Assembly: GCA_965277695.1 (NCBI GenBank)
Contig: CBDIDQ010000147.1
Span: forward strand, 7,167-71,166
Source of the DNA: JABSOG01 sp965277695
GTDB lineage: Bacteria; Pseudomonadota; Gammaproteobacteria; Enterobacterales; Alteromonadaceae
DNA length: 64,000 nt
Direction: 5' to 3'
Under the pieces are notes generated by a model. That model had not been told where the DNA came from, searched no databases, and saw nothing but the letters and a program-made list of their open reading frames with translations. The stretch's first letter is position 1, and each line of letters opens with the position of its first letter. Below are positions 17,779 through 28,777 of the stretch, piece after piece. The position numbers and the translations under genes are program-made.

Positions 17779-20700
17779 TTGAAAGACTTACTGAATATAT
17801 TAAAGTCCCAGGGACAGACAGAAGAGTTTGATGCCATTCGTATCGGTTAGCGTCACCGGAAATGATTCGTTCGTGGTCATTTGGTGAAGTTAAAAAGCCA
17901 GAAACCATTAACTATCGTACGTTTCAAGCCTGAGCGTGATGGTTTGTTCTGTGCCAAAATTTTTGGCCCAATCAAAGATTACGAATGCTTGTGTGGTAAA
18001 TACAAGCGCTTAAAGCACCGTGGTGTTATTTGTGAAAAGTGTGGCGTTGAAGTTGCGCTTGGCTAAAGTGCGTCGTGACCGTATGGGTCATATTGAGCTA
18101 GCTAGCCCTGTTGCGCATATCTGGTTTTTAAAATCATTACCGTCACGTATTGGTTTGATTGTTGGATATGACATTGCGTGATATTGAGCGTATTCTTTAC
18201 TTTGAATCATATGTTGTTATTGATCCGGGCATGACCACGCTTGAGCAAAGTCAGTTGCTTAAATGACGAAGCAATACTACGAAGCTATGGAAGAGTTCGG
18301 TGACGAGTTTTAAGCCAAGATGGGTGCCGAAGCGTATTCAAGAGTTAATGCTTGATATCTAGACCTAGAAGAAGAAGTTGGTCAAAGACGCGTTTGCGTG
18401 AAGAGATTCCCAACGACATCAATTCAGAAACTAAAATCAAAAGCTCTCTAAGCGTTTGAAATTAATGGAAGCGTTTTTATCAGGTTCAGGTAATAAGCCT
18501 GAGTGGATGATCATGAATGTACTTGCCGGTTCTTACCGCCAGATCTTCGTCCATTAGTACCGCTTGGATGGTGGTCGTTTTGCGACCTCTGATCTGAATG
18601 ACTTATACCGTCGTGTGATTAACCGTAATAACCGTCTTAAAGCGTCTGTTAGATTTATCCGCACCGGATATTATTGTTCGTAATGAAAAACGTATGTTGC
18701 AAGAAGTCTGTTGATGCCTTGTTGGATAATGGTCGTCGTGGTCGTGCCATTACAGGTTCTAACAAACGTCCATTGAAATCTTTGGCCGATATGATCAAAG
18801 GTAAGCAAGGTCGTTTCCGTCAAAACTTATTGGGTAAGCGTGTTGATTACTCAGGTCGTTCGGTTATCGTTGTTGGTCCTACGTTACGTTTACATCAGTG
18901 TGGTCTTCCTAAGAAGATGGCACTTGAACTCTTTAAGCCTTTCATTTTACGGCAAATTAGAAGCGCGTGGTTTAGCGACAACGATTAAAGCGGCTAAGAA
19001 AATGGTTGAGCGTGAGCCCGCTGAAGTATGGGATATTCTTGCATGAAGTTATCCGCGAGCATCCGGTTATGCTTAACCGTGCACCAACACTTGCATAGAT
19101 TGGGTATTCAAGCGTTTGAGCCGGTACTCATCGAAGGTAAAGCGATTCAGTTACATCCATTGGTTTGTGCGGCATACAACGCCGATTTCGATGGTGACCA
19201 AATGGCTGTTCACGTACCGCTAACACTGGAAGCCCAGTTGGAAGCGCGTGCGTTGATGATGTCTACTAATAACATTCTTATCTCCAGCCAACGGTGATCC
19301 GATCATCGTACCTTCACAAGATGTTGTTTTGGGTTTGTATTGGATGACGCGTGATCGTGTGAATGCCACCGGGTGAAGGCATGTTTTTGCAGATGCAAAA
19401 GAAGTGAGTCGTGCTTATGCAACGGGTACTTTGGATCTTCAAGCGAAGATTAAAGTTCGCATTACTGAGAAGTTGAATTAGGCGAAGACGGTGAGAAAAC
19501 AGTCAACTACCAGCATTAGTTGATACTACAACGTTGGGCGTGCTTTGTTGTGGCAAATTGTGCCTAAAGGATGGCCTATGCCATTTGCATTTTGTCAATA
19601 AGCCAATGGTTAAAAAGGCAAATCTCTAAGATTCTTGATGAGAGCTATCGTAACTGTGGTTTGAAATCGACGGTTATTTTTGCTGACCAGTTGATGTATA
19701 CCGGTTTCCATTATGCGATGTTATCAGGTTGTTCTATTGGTATTGAATGATTTGGAAATTCCTGATGCTAAGAAGAAAATTATCACTGATGCTGATGCTG
19801 AAGTTAAAGAAATTCGAAGAGCAGTTTGCAGTCTGGTCTGGTAACCGCTGGTGAGAAATACAATAAAGTTATCGATATTTGGTCTACGTGCCAATGATCG
19901 TGTATCTAAAGCAATGATGGATAACTTATCTACTGAGAGACCGTGATTAACCGTGATGGTGAAGAAGAGAAGCAAGACCTCATTTAACTCAGTATTTATA
20001 TGATGGCTGACTCCGGTGCTCGTGGTAGTGCAGCTCAGATTCGTCAGCTTGCTGGTATGCGTGGTTTGATGGCAAAACCAGATGGTTCTATCATCGAAAC
20101 GCCAATCATTGCTAACTTCCGTGAAGGTTTGAACGTACTTCAGTACTTCATCTCAACTCATGGTGCGCGTAAAGGTTTGGCTGATACCGCACTGAAAACC
20201 GCGAACTCGGGTTATTTGACCCGTCGTTTGGTTGATGTTGCACAGGATTTAGTGGTTATCGAAGATGATTGTGGCACTCATGAAGGCGTGTTGATGAAAC
20301 CGCTGATTGAAGGTGGTGATATCGTTGAGCCGTTGCGTGAGCGTGTACTTGGTCGTGTAACAGCGGTTGATTATTGCAAAGAAGGTAGCATTGATGTGCT
20401 GGTTCCGCGTAATACTTTGATTGATGAAGCTTGGTGTGACTTCTTGGAAGAGCACTCAGTTGATGAATTGCTGGTACGTTCTGTTATCACTTGTGATACC
20501 GACTTTGGCGTATGTAAATTCTGTTACGGTCGTGATTTGGCTCGTGGTCATTTGATTAACGAAGGTGAGTCTATTGGTGTTGCTGCGGCACAGTCAATCG
20601 GTGAGCCGGGTACTCAGTTAACCATGCGTACGTTCCATATCGGTGGTGCTGCTTCAAGGGCGACTGCTGAGAACAGTGTACAGGTGAAAACCAATGGTAC

Positions 20701-22006
20701 ATTGAAGTTCCATAACGAAAAATACGTTGTTAACACTGATGACAAGATCATCATCACTTCACGTTCATCAGAGATTGCGATCACCGATGAGCACGGTCGT
20801 GAGAAAGAGCGTTATAAACTGCCGTACGGTGCGATTTTATCGATTAAAGATAACGCTGCTGTTCGTGCTAACGATACTGTTGCGACATGGGATCCGCATT
20901 CACATCCTATCATCACTGAGCGGGTTGCGAAGATCAGCTTTAGTGATATTGATGATTCGAATACTGAGGTTCAGGTTGATGACTTAACGGGTTTGACTCG
21001 TACAGTGGTTAAAGACTTGGCGATCATGAATGCCAAAGAGCCTAAGTTGATTTTGGAATCGGATTCTGGTGCTTTGCAGGAAATCAGAATGCCGAGTTTT
21101 GCCACTATCGAAGCCAAAGATGGCAAGTTAGCGCAAGCCGGTGACATTCTTGCTCGTATTCCGCAGGAGAGTTCGAAGACTCGTGATATTACTGGTGGTC
21201 TGCCACGAGTAGCCGACTTGTTTGAAGCACGTAAACCGAAAGATCCAGCGATTTTGGCGGAGATTTCAGGTGTTGTTTCGTTTGGTAAAGAAACCAAAGG
21301 CAAGAAACGCTTGGTGATCACACCTGAGAAGGGTGACCACTACGAAGAGATGATCCCTAAGTGGCGTCAAATGAACGTGTTTGAGGGTGAAACGGTTGCC
21401 AAAGGTGAGGTACTTGCTGAGGGTGCTGAGTCTCCACATGATATCTTGCGTTTGCGTGGTGTTAATGCGGTGGCTAACTACATTACCAATGAAGTACAAG
21501 AAGTTTACCGTCTTCAAGGGGTTAAGATTAACGATAAGCACATCGAAGTTATCGTTCGTCAGATGTTGCGTAAAGCTATCATCACAGATGCTGGTGACAG
21601 TAGCTTGATTGTTGGTGAGCAAGCAGAGGTTGCGCGAGTGATCATTGCTAACCGTCATCTTGAAAAAGCGGGCAAAATCACTGCGAAGTACGAGCTGCAA
21701 TTGTTAGGTATTACTAAAGCGTCATTGGCAACGGAGTCGTTCATTTCAGCGGCATCGTTCCAGGAAACAACGCGGGTACTTACCGAAGCGGCAGTCGCTG
21801 GTAAAGCGGATGAGCTACGTGGTCTGAAAGAAAACGTTATCGTGGGTCGTTTAATCCCTGCGGGCACCGGTTTCTCTCATCACAAAGAGCGTATTCGCAA
21901 ACGTCGTGAGAAAGACATTCAAGAAGTGGCTGACACCTCAGTTAGTGCAATTGATGCCGAGAAGGCGTTGGTAGATGCATTGAATGCCGATTTATCCGGT
22001 GAGTAG
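17779..22006 (+). pseudogene. rpoC: RNA polymerase beta' subunit, reading frame broken many times between 17.8 and 20.0 kb
   Basis: The likely start is TTG at 17779 (LKDLLNILKSQGQTEEFDAIR), 8 nt after GGAGG. From there to about 19,990 homology to RpoC continues but jumps frame more than twenty times, mostly through one extra base. Recognisable pieces include the zinc-binding CLCGKYKRLKHRGVICEKCGV (near 17.98 kb), RRAITGSNKRPLKSLADMIKGKQGRFRQ-type text near 18.75 kb, and the catalytic [15 protein letters not shown] (near 19.2 kb). From 20,000 to 22,006 one frame of 668 codons is intact (MMADSGARGSAAQIRQLAGM to the end), including PGTQLTMRTFHIGGAAS and LGITKASLATESFISAASFQ. Overall length matches E. 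coli rpoC (1407 aa). I read this as an error-rich assembly patch in a functional gene, not a true pseudogene. Confidence 0.9.
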
Positions 22007-22056
22007 TTAGTCGTTAACGATTGATAGTTAACAATTGACGGTTGATAATTGAAAGG

Positions 22057-22081
22057 CGTAGCGCAAGCTACGTCTTTTTTG
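22057..22081 (+). terminator. Rho-independent terminator of the rplJL-rpoBC operon
   Basis: GGCGTAGC, loop GCAA, GCTACGTC (one G-T pair), then TTTTTTG, about 50 bp after the rpoC stop. Confidence 0.85.
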
Positions 22082-22178
22082 TTTCTGGGTTATTCCATAT
22101 ATGTGGGTTGGTGATGTTATTGCGGTGAATTTGCTCTGTATGGTCGGCATGGGTTTTAAAGGCATTGGGGTTAAAGGC

Positions 22179-22243
22179 ATTGGGGTTAAGTATCTTGTTC
22201 AATATACAACGTTTAAAACAATTGATTATTGAACAAGATGCTT
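22179..22243. repeat. 49-bp repeat copy 1 inside a 16-bp-arm inverted repeat
   Basis: Bases 22179-22227 match 27603-27651 with one mismatch (GGGGTTAAG here, GGGGTCAAG there). Within it AAGTATCTTGTTCAAT (22188-22203) pairs with ATTGAACAAGATGCTT (22228-22243), 15 of 16 positions, around a 24-nt loop. A 15-bp tandem duplication (AAAGGCATTGGGGTT) lies just upstream. Such flanks are common around IS200/RAYT-type elements. Confidence 0.7.
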
Positions 22244-22280
22244 GACCCCTCGACTTCAACATGACCCCTCGACTTCAACA
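22243..22280 (+). repeat. 19-bp tandem duplication
   Basis: TGACCCCTCGACTTCAACA occurs twice in a row (22243-22261 and 22262-22280), exactly at the point where the RAYT-like reading frame begins. Confidence 0.8.
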
Positions 22281-22488
22281 TGACAATGAACCTCGCAAAG
22301 TCGCCATGTATTTATGCCAAGAGTTGTCGGCAGCGCGGTTGGTGGAAATTGCCGATTATTTTAATTTAAACCATTATGGCTCCGTTGGTTTCACAACGCA
22401 TCAAATCCGTCAACGCAAAAAGGTAGATTGTCAATTTGATAGTAAGCTCAGTGATTTGATAAAAGGGTTGATAAAATCGCATGGTTGA
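22261..22488 (+). pseudogene. C-terminal remnant of a REP-associated (Y1/RAYT) transposase
   Basis: 75 codons. The part from HDNEPRKVAMYLCQELSAAR through LVEIADYFNLNHYGSVGFTTHQIRQRKK resembles the DnaA-C-like helix-turn-helix tail carried by many RAYT proteins. The catalytic Y1 domain that should precede it (HUH and Tyr motifs) is absent; upstream there is only a tandem repeat and a hairpin. RAYTs act on hairpin REP sequences, and a REP-like family is spread through this window. The fragment is probably dead. Confidence 0.55.
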
Positions 22489-22666
22489 AGCCATAATCTA
22501 CCAATGATTTTAGCTTTTTTGAATAGTTTCAATGGTAGACCCCTATGTTTCCTATGTTTTTTGAATTGCCCACCGGTAAAATACTCTGGCCCCTATTCTT
22601 TTTGTGGTTACCGCTTGTTCCTGCCTATACTTTAAATACTCTCAATCAATGTTGTCAAATTTCGAC

Positions 22667-25600
22667 ATGCGCTTAATCATCATTCTGTTGCTCTTGCTCC
22701 CCGGTTTTATCACTGTCGCATCCACCGTCACTCGCTTTGATCGCTTATCACTCGAACATGGCCTGTCACAAGCCTCTGTTTACAGCATTGTTCAGGACCA
22801 CCAGGGTTTTTTATGGTTTGGTACTGAGGATGGCCTTAACCGTTATGATGGTTACCAGTTTAAAGTGTTTCGCCATAACCCTGACGATCCGCATTCCATT
22901 TCAAATAACTTCATTAATACCCTAATGATAGATTCTGTTGGCACACTGTGGATTGGCACTGATGTTGGTTTAAATCGTTATTATCCTGATACTGATGGAT
23001 TTATTAGTTTTAGGCACGATAGTGCATCACCAAACAGCCTGAGCAATAACACTGTTACAGCCATTGTTGAAAATAGTCCGGGCGAATATTGGATTGGCAC
23101 TGATGACGGCGGATTAAACCACTTTAATCAATCAACCGGACAATTTAAGCGATACCAACATAACACCACAATCCTGATAGTCTCAGCAGTAACTTTATCG
23201 GTTCATTGTACAAAGACAGCAAAGGCACACTCTGGGTTGGCACCGGGGATAGCGGCCTTAACCGTTTTAACCCACAACAACAAACCTTCAGCCGGTATCA
23301 ACATAACCCGGCAGACCCCGGTAGCTTGAGTGCCAATTTGGTTAGCGACATCGTAGAAGATAACCAGGGTGTGCTTTGGATTGGCACTGATAAGGGTTTA
23401 AATCGCCTTGACCTCACGAAACCTGTCACCAAAAGCAGCTTCACCCACTTTAAACACAAAATTGGTGACTCCAATAGCCTGAGTGCTAATGATATCGAGC
23501 GTTTGTTTAAAGACAGCAATGGCACCCTGTGGATTGGCACCCTTGGTGGCGGGCTTAATCGCTATCATCCACAGCAGCAAAATTTTAGTCACTTTAAACA
23601 TCAGCCTGAGGATAGCAATAGTCTGGGGGGTAACAGAGTCTTGTCAATCCAAGAGGATAATCAGGGCGGGTTATGGATTGGCAGCAGAACCGCAGGGCTG
23701 AGTAAAATTACCCCGCAAAGGCAAGTTTTTGGTCATGTCAAACATCACTCATCAGACCCCAACAGTTTAAGCAATAACGCCATCAGGGCCATCTATAAAG
23801 ACGATTTGACGGGGTTATGGGTGGGCACAATTGATGGTTTAAATCACTCCTCAAACCAAGCCCCAAACCAAACCCCAAACCAAGCCGGCACACCCAGTTT
23901 TGTCCACTTTAAACATCAAGCATTAAAAAACAATAGCTTAAGTTTTGATTTTGTTTTGGCCATTATTAAAGACGCGCAACACCAGTTATGGATTGGCACT
24001 GATTACGGATTAAACCGCTATAACCCGGCCAGTGGGCAGTTTAGCCATTTTAAACACCAGCCGTCGAACCTAGCCAGTATCAGCGATAATACTGTTCTCT
24101 CGCTATTTGAGGACAGCGAAAAAAACCTCTGGATTGGCACTTGGAACGGCGGATTGAATCGTTATGACTCACAAACACAAACCTTTGAGCATTTTAAACA
24201 CAACAGCGCAGACCCCAATAGTTTAAGTAGTAACACTATTAGGGCTATTGAACAAGATAGTCTGGGCAACTTGTGGATTGGCACGTTTACTGGCCTCAAC
24301 CGCCTTCAATCCAATTTTGATGGCTCCAGTCGCTTTATCTCTTATCTCCACCAGCCATCAGACCCTTACAGCCTTAGTCATAATACTGTTTTATCTATTT
24401 ATAACGATAGCAAAGGCACACTATGGATTGGCACGAGAGGTGGACTTAACAAGTTCAACCCGTTATCCAATCAATTCACCCATTACAGAGAAAAACATGG
24501 TCTACCCAACAATGTGGTTTATGACATTCTTGAAGATGAGCAGGGCTTATTATGGCTAAGTACCAATAAGGGCCTTTCGCGCTTTGATTCAACCACTGAA
24601 ACCTTCCGCAATTATGATGTCAATGATGGCCTGCAAAGTAATGGATTTAGTCTGGGGGCGAGTTTTAAAGCCGCTGACGGCGAGCTGTTTTTTGGTGGTT
24701 TCAATGGTTTTAACCGTTTTTTCCCTGAGAATATTCAAGATGATACCGAGGTGCCCACCGTGGTATTCACCGATTTTTTACTGGCCAATCAACCCGTATC
24801 GATACTCAGGCAATCACCAACTGAACAAACTTCATCCACTCAAACCCAATTTAGTTTAAGCAAAGCGATTAACAAGCTCGACCATCTTATCCTCACCCAT
24901 CAGCAAGACTTGGTCACCTTTGAATTTGCCGCATTGCATTTTATTAACCCGATGAAAAACCAATATGCTTATCGACTCGAAGGTCTGAACGAAGACTGGA
25001 TTTATACCGATGCAAACAACCGCCGCGCCACCTATACCCAGCTACACGCAGGTGATTACACCTTACACATTAAAGCCAGCAACCATCACGGCTACTGGAA
25101 TGAACAAGGCAGATCATTAAAAATCACCGTGTTGCCACCGCTGTGGCAAACTTGGTGGGCCTATACCCTTTATGCCCTACTGCTGCTTGCACTGGTACTG
25201 ACGCTGCTTATGGCTTTTGTCCGAACCCAACGTAACAAAGTCCTTTATGAGCGTTCAGTCATCCAACGACTGACCGAAGTCGACAAACTTAAAGATGAGT
25301 TTTTGGCCAATACTTCCCATGAGTTACGCACCCCGCTTAACGGCATTATTGGCCTGGCCGAATCGCTGATGGATGGCATTGCTGGTCCTATGACCGACAC
25401 CGCCAAACATAACCTTGCCATGGTGGTGAGCAGCGGCAGACGTCTGTCCAATCTGGTTAATGATATTCTCGACTTTTCAAAACTTAAAAACCGTCATCTG
25501 GTATTAACCCGCCAAGCCGTTGACCTGCACAGTCTTGTAGAGGTGGTGCTGGCGCTATCGAAACCCCTGGTCGGTAACAAGTCATTGGTGCTTATCAATG

Positions 25601-27390
25601 CCATTGACAAGGATTTTATTGCTGCCGATGCGGATGAAAATCGCTTGATGCAAATTTTGCATAACCTGGTCGGCAATGCGATTAAATTTACCGAGCAGGG
25701 GTCAATTACCCTGTGTGCTACCTTGTCTCCTTCTTTTGGGGCTGACCAAACAATCACCATCAGCGTTAGCGATACCGGCATTGGCATAGAACCGGCTCTG
25801 TTTGATAACATCTTTGACTCTTTTGAACAGCTCGACGGTCATACCGAGCGCAGTCAAAGCGGCACGGGTTTGGGGCTGGCGGTGAGCAAGCAACTGGTCG
25901 AATTGCATGGCGGCACCATTACGGTGCAATCAGTACAGGGTGAAGGTTCAACCTTTAGCTTTACCCTACTCACCTGCAGTCAGTTAGCTCACAGCGGCGA
26001 AAAATCTCACCGATCACAGGCTATTTCGCGCTTAAATACGATTGAAGCGGATATTCAGGTCACAGATATTCAGACCACAGCAGTAGAAGCACTTACGCCA
26101 CCAAAAACCGATGGATTTCGTATCTTGGTGGTTGATGATGAGCCAATCAACCGTCAGGTCATCAATAACCTGTTATCGTTGCAAAATTACCAATTAACCG
26201 AAGCCTGCGGCGGCGAAGAGGCGTTGATTGCAATGCGCAACGATGGCCCCTTTGATTTGGTGTTATTGGACATTATGATGCCCAAAATCTCTGGTTATGA
26301 CGTTTGCCAACAATTGCGTGAAATCTGGCCGGTTAACGACTTGCCGGTGATATTTCTCACCGCCAAAAATCAAGTGGCTGATTTGGTGCAAAGTTTTGCC
26401 ATGGGTGGCAATGATTACCTCACCAAACCGGTGATTAAACACGAACTTTTGGCCAGAGTCGAAAATCAATTAAAAATGCTCGATATCAACCGAAACCTCG
26501 AACAAAAAGTGGCGCAACGAACCGAACAATTGCAGCAATCGCTCGAACAGTTAACAACCGCACAGCAACAGTTGCTTGAAGCCCAGAAAATGGCGTCAAT
26601 GGGTAATTTGGTGGCGGGTGTGGCCCACGAAATCAACACACCATTAGGCACTTGTATCACCCTGGTGAGTCTTCATTTAGACCAATTAAAAATCTTCAAT
26701 CAGCAAATGGCGGCGGGCAATGTGACTCGCAAGTTAATGGATTCCTATTTGGCTAAAACCGAGGAAAGTCAGGTTTTAGTACAAACAAATTTACACCGAG
26801 TCGATGAATTGATCCAAAGCTTTAAAAAAGTCGCAGTAGGACACTCTGATGATAATTGCGTTGACGTTGTTTTTCATGATCGCCTGACAGATATTATCAA
26901 TAGCCTAAAACCAACGCTTAACCCCAAATATAGTGATGATGATATGAGTGTTGATAGCGGGATACAGATAACATTGGTATCCAGGGGACAGTGGTCACTC
27001 AATACTTATCCTGAGGCATGGTGGCAAATTTTGTCCATTCTGGTCGAAAACTCGCTGAATCATGGCTTTTTCAATAAAACGGCTGGCCAGATCACTATCA
27101 GTGCTGCACTTAAATCTGCACCTGGACCCGCTGATAAACCCGTTGAGGGTAAGATTAACAGTCAATATTTGGTATTGATATACCGTGACGATGGTCATGG
27201 CATGGACGACACCCAAAAAGACAATATATACGAACCCTTTTATACCACCACCCGTATTCGTGGCAATACGGGGTTGGGCATGCATATTGTGTATAACCTG
27301 GTGGTGCAAAAGCTGGGTGGGGAGATCCGTTGTCAAAGTGAGCTGACGCAAGGGGTTGAGTTTGTCATTGAGGTGCCGACAGGGAATTAA
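22667..27390 (+). CDS. Giant hybrid sensor kinase: propeller sensor, kinase 1, receiver, kinase 2; one frameshift
   Basis: A signal peptide (MRLIIILLLLLPGFITVAS) precedes two runs of ligand-binding propeller repeats (blades like GTLWIGTDVGLNRY and HFKHQPSDPNSLSSN), to about 24.7 kb. A Y_Y_Y domain (LEGLNEDWIYTDANNRRATY, near 24.98 kb), a membrane helix (near 25.17 kb), HisKA with SHELRTPLNG (His near 25.32 kb) and an ATPase domain with GTGLGLAVSKQ follow. Then come a receiver (ILVVDDEPINRQ, phospho-Asp in LLDIMMP near 26.27 kb), a coiled coil and a second HisKA/ATPase (VAHEINTP near 26.63 kb; GNTGLGMHIVYN). Near 23,170 one base is missing (frames 22604-23329 and 23206-27390); adding an A in CACAATCC rejoins them. 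It could be a real mutation or an error. No partner regulator gene is adjacent. Confidence 0.8.
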
Positions 27391-27541
27391 AATGGCAGGT
27401 TTGTCATTCAATAAGAGATTAGGGGTGTAGGTCTGGCTGTGATCATTAAGCTATTGATTGTAAAGATATATGGATTTTTCTTTCGACGGTTTTTGGCATA
27501 AATTCAATAAATTTTGCTGCCATTGATATTTTTGCTCAAAA

Positions 27542-27562
27542 ACAGTGTTAAATCGACACTGT
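27542..27562 (+). terminator. Possible terminator after the hybrid kinase
   Basis: ACAGTGT, loop TAAATCG, ACACTGT followed by GTTTTA, about 150 bp after the kinase stop. The T-run is interrupted, so this is weak. Confidence 0.35.
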
Positions 27563-27583
27563 GTTTTATGTAAGCTATTGATT

Positions 27584-27651
27584 CTACAGGGTACTACAGG
27601 GTATTGGGGTCAAGTATCTTGTTCAATATACAACGTTTAAAACAATTGATT
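27584..27651 (+). repeat. 49-bp repeat copy 2 plus 10-bp tandem duplication
   Basis: CTACAGGGTA is duplicated at 27584-27603 and runs into the second copy of the 49-bp repeat (27603-27651), in the same orientation as 22179-22227. The two copies bracket the hybrid kinase gene. The rest of the 27391-27695 gap holds only AT-rich sequence and the weak hairpin noted. Confidence 0.75.
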
Positions 27652-27695
27652 GTCGATCAAACGACCTCCGAGTTTTGCTTTAGCCCTAAATCTGC

Positions 27696-28217
27696 TTACT
27701 CATCATCAAACTCTTCAAGTAATAAGGACAATGCCTCTTTTCTCCATGTCGGCATTGGCATTGTTAAAGCCACGCTAATTTTTTGACAACAATTCTCTAT
27801 AATATTTTCATCGACAGAACCATTTAAATTATCAATTGTATTCATCGCGTTACATAACACTTCGAAATTATCATTCACAACTAACTCAATCAGTTGCTCT
27901 AAATGGGCGATAGGGTTCATGTTTTCCATCGCATAAACTAAGCTACCCCTTTTGCCTTTGGTTGATTCATCCGCTATTAATCGCCAAATTAGTGGTAGGG
28001 ATTCTTTATCGTTAAACTCCCTGAGCATTGCACAGCAAATACTCCGCTCATCTACATAAGCGTTATCAACTAACCTTTGACGAATTGACACCAAAATATC
28101 ATCCCGATCTCCTTGATAATTCACGTTCTTTACGAATGTTTCAATATCCAGCTTTTCTGTTTGAATATCCTTTATCGCGCTTTGTAAATTAATTTGACTT
28201 GAGTTTATTATTTTCAT
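27696..28217 (-). CDS. Helical-repeat (HEAT-like) protein, candidate second immunity gene of the RHS locus
   Basis: 173 aa, all-helical by appearance, with repeating amphipathic pairs (DERSICCAMLREFNDKESLPLIWRLI, then LEQLIELVVNDNFEVLCNAMNTIDN), typical of HEAT/Armadillo-like folds. It has no signal peptide or membrane segment. It lies 9 bp after the stop of the gene at 28227 on the same strand, downstream of an RHS toxin gene. Immunity proteins of polymorphic toxins often lie there, and several immunity families are helical repeats. The assignment rests on position and fold impression only. Confidence 0.5.
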   Translation of the reverse strand: MKIINSSQINLQSAIKDIQTEKLDIETFVKNVNYQGDRDDILVSIRQRLVDNAYVDERSICCAMLREFNDKESLPLIWRLIADESTKGKRGSLVYAMENMNPIAHLEQLIELVVNDNFEVLCNAMNTIDNLNGSVDENIIENCCQKISVALTMPMPTWRKEALSLLLEEFDDE

Positions 28218-28226
28218 AAATAGGAA

Positions 28227-28754
28227 TTATAAAGTTATTCGTTGGCAATCTGATAGCAACATTTCAGGTTGAAACTCACTGCTTTGTGAGGGCAACTTTA
28301 CGGTGACTGCTCCGGGTGCTGGAGCCGTTGCGACGACACATTCATCTCCCTTATCATTACAAAAAATGACGCCACATTCAGCGTAAACATTGTCATCGTC
28401 AAAAGTAATCAGAGAAATATGGGCAATACTAAAACAACCAATATTCCTTTTAACCAAAAGGCTTGAGTCTTGTTGTGAGGTTTGATCCTCATTGTGAAAT
28501 ATTATTTTAAGGCTGCCCATTTCCTGCCAGCCACCTATATTTGTGCACAAGGCAGAAATGTCTATTGAGGTGGCATTATCAAAATGAAACCTTAATACCC
28601 ATGTACAATTTAGGGATTGTTTTGCTGGTATTTCGTATCCAGTAAAACTGGTGGATATGATTAAATCCTTAAACTTCTGCTCAGTTAGTCCCGTATACTG
28701 GACTGGAAGTCTGTATTTACCATTTACCAAAGCATTTTCAATATACGTTTTCAT
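28227..28754 (-). CDS. Unknown cytoplasmic protein, candidate immunity protein of the RHS toxin
   Basis: 175 aa, no signal peptide, mixed alpha/beta, acidic, with several cysteines. I recognise no family. It starts 23 bp after the RHS stop codon on the same strand, the normal slot for the cognate immunity gene. Its middle (NCTWVLRFHFDNATSIDISALC) and end (VTVKLPSQSSEFQPEMLL) look like beta strands of a small sandwich. Function is inferred only from context. Confidence 0.5.
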   Translation of the reverse strand: MKTYIENALVNGKYRLPVQYTGLTEQKFKDLIISTSFTGYEIPAKQSLNCTWVLRFHFDNATSIDISALCTNIGGWQEMGSLKIIFHNEDQTSQQDSSLLVKRNIGCFSIAHISLITFDDDNVYAECGVIFCNDKGDECVVATAPAPGAVTVKLPSQSSEFQPEMLLSDCQRITL

Positions 28755-28777
28755 AAGGACTACTCTTGTCGGCTAAA

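Noticed and set aside
13613..22006. A fused, split or programmed-frameshift RNA polymerase
   Set aside because: There are far too many frame changes, they lack slippery motifs, and fixing single bases gives ordinary RpoB and RpoC.
23860..23895. CAAACC-type short repeats
   Set aside because: They encode an Asn-Gln-Pro-rich loop (NQAPNQTPNQAG) between propeller blades of the kinase and need no other explanation.
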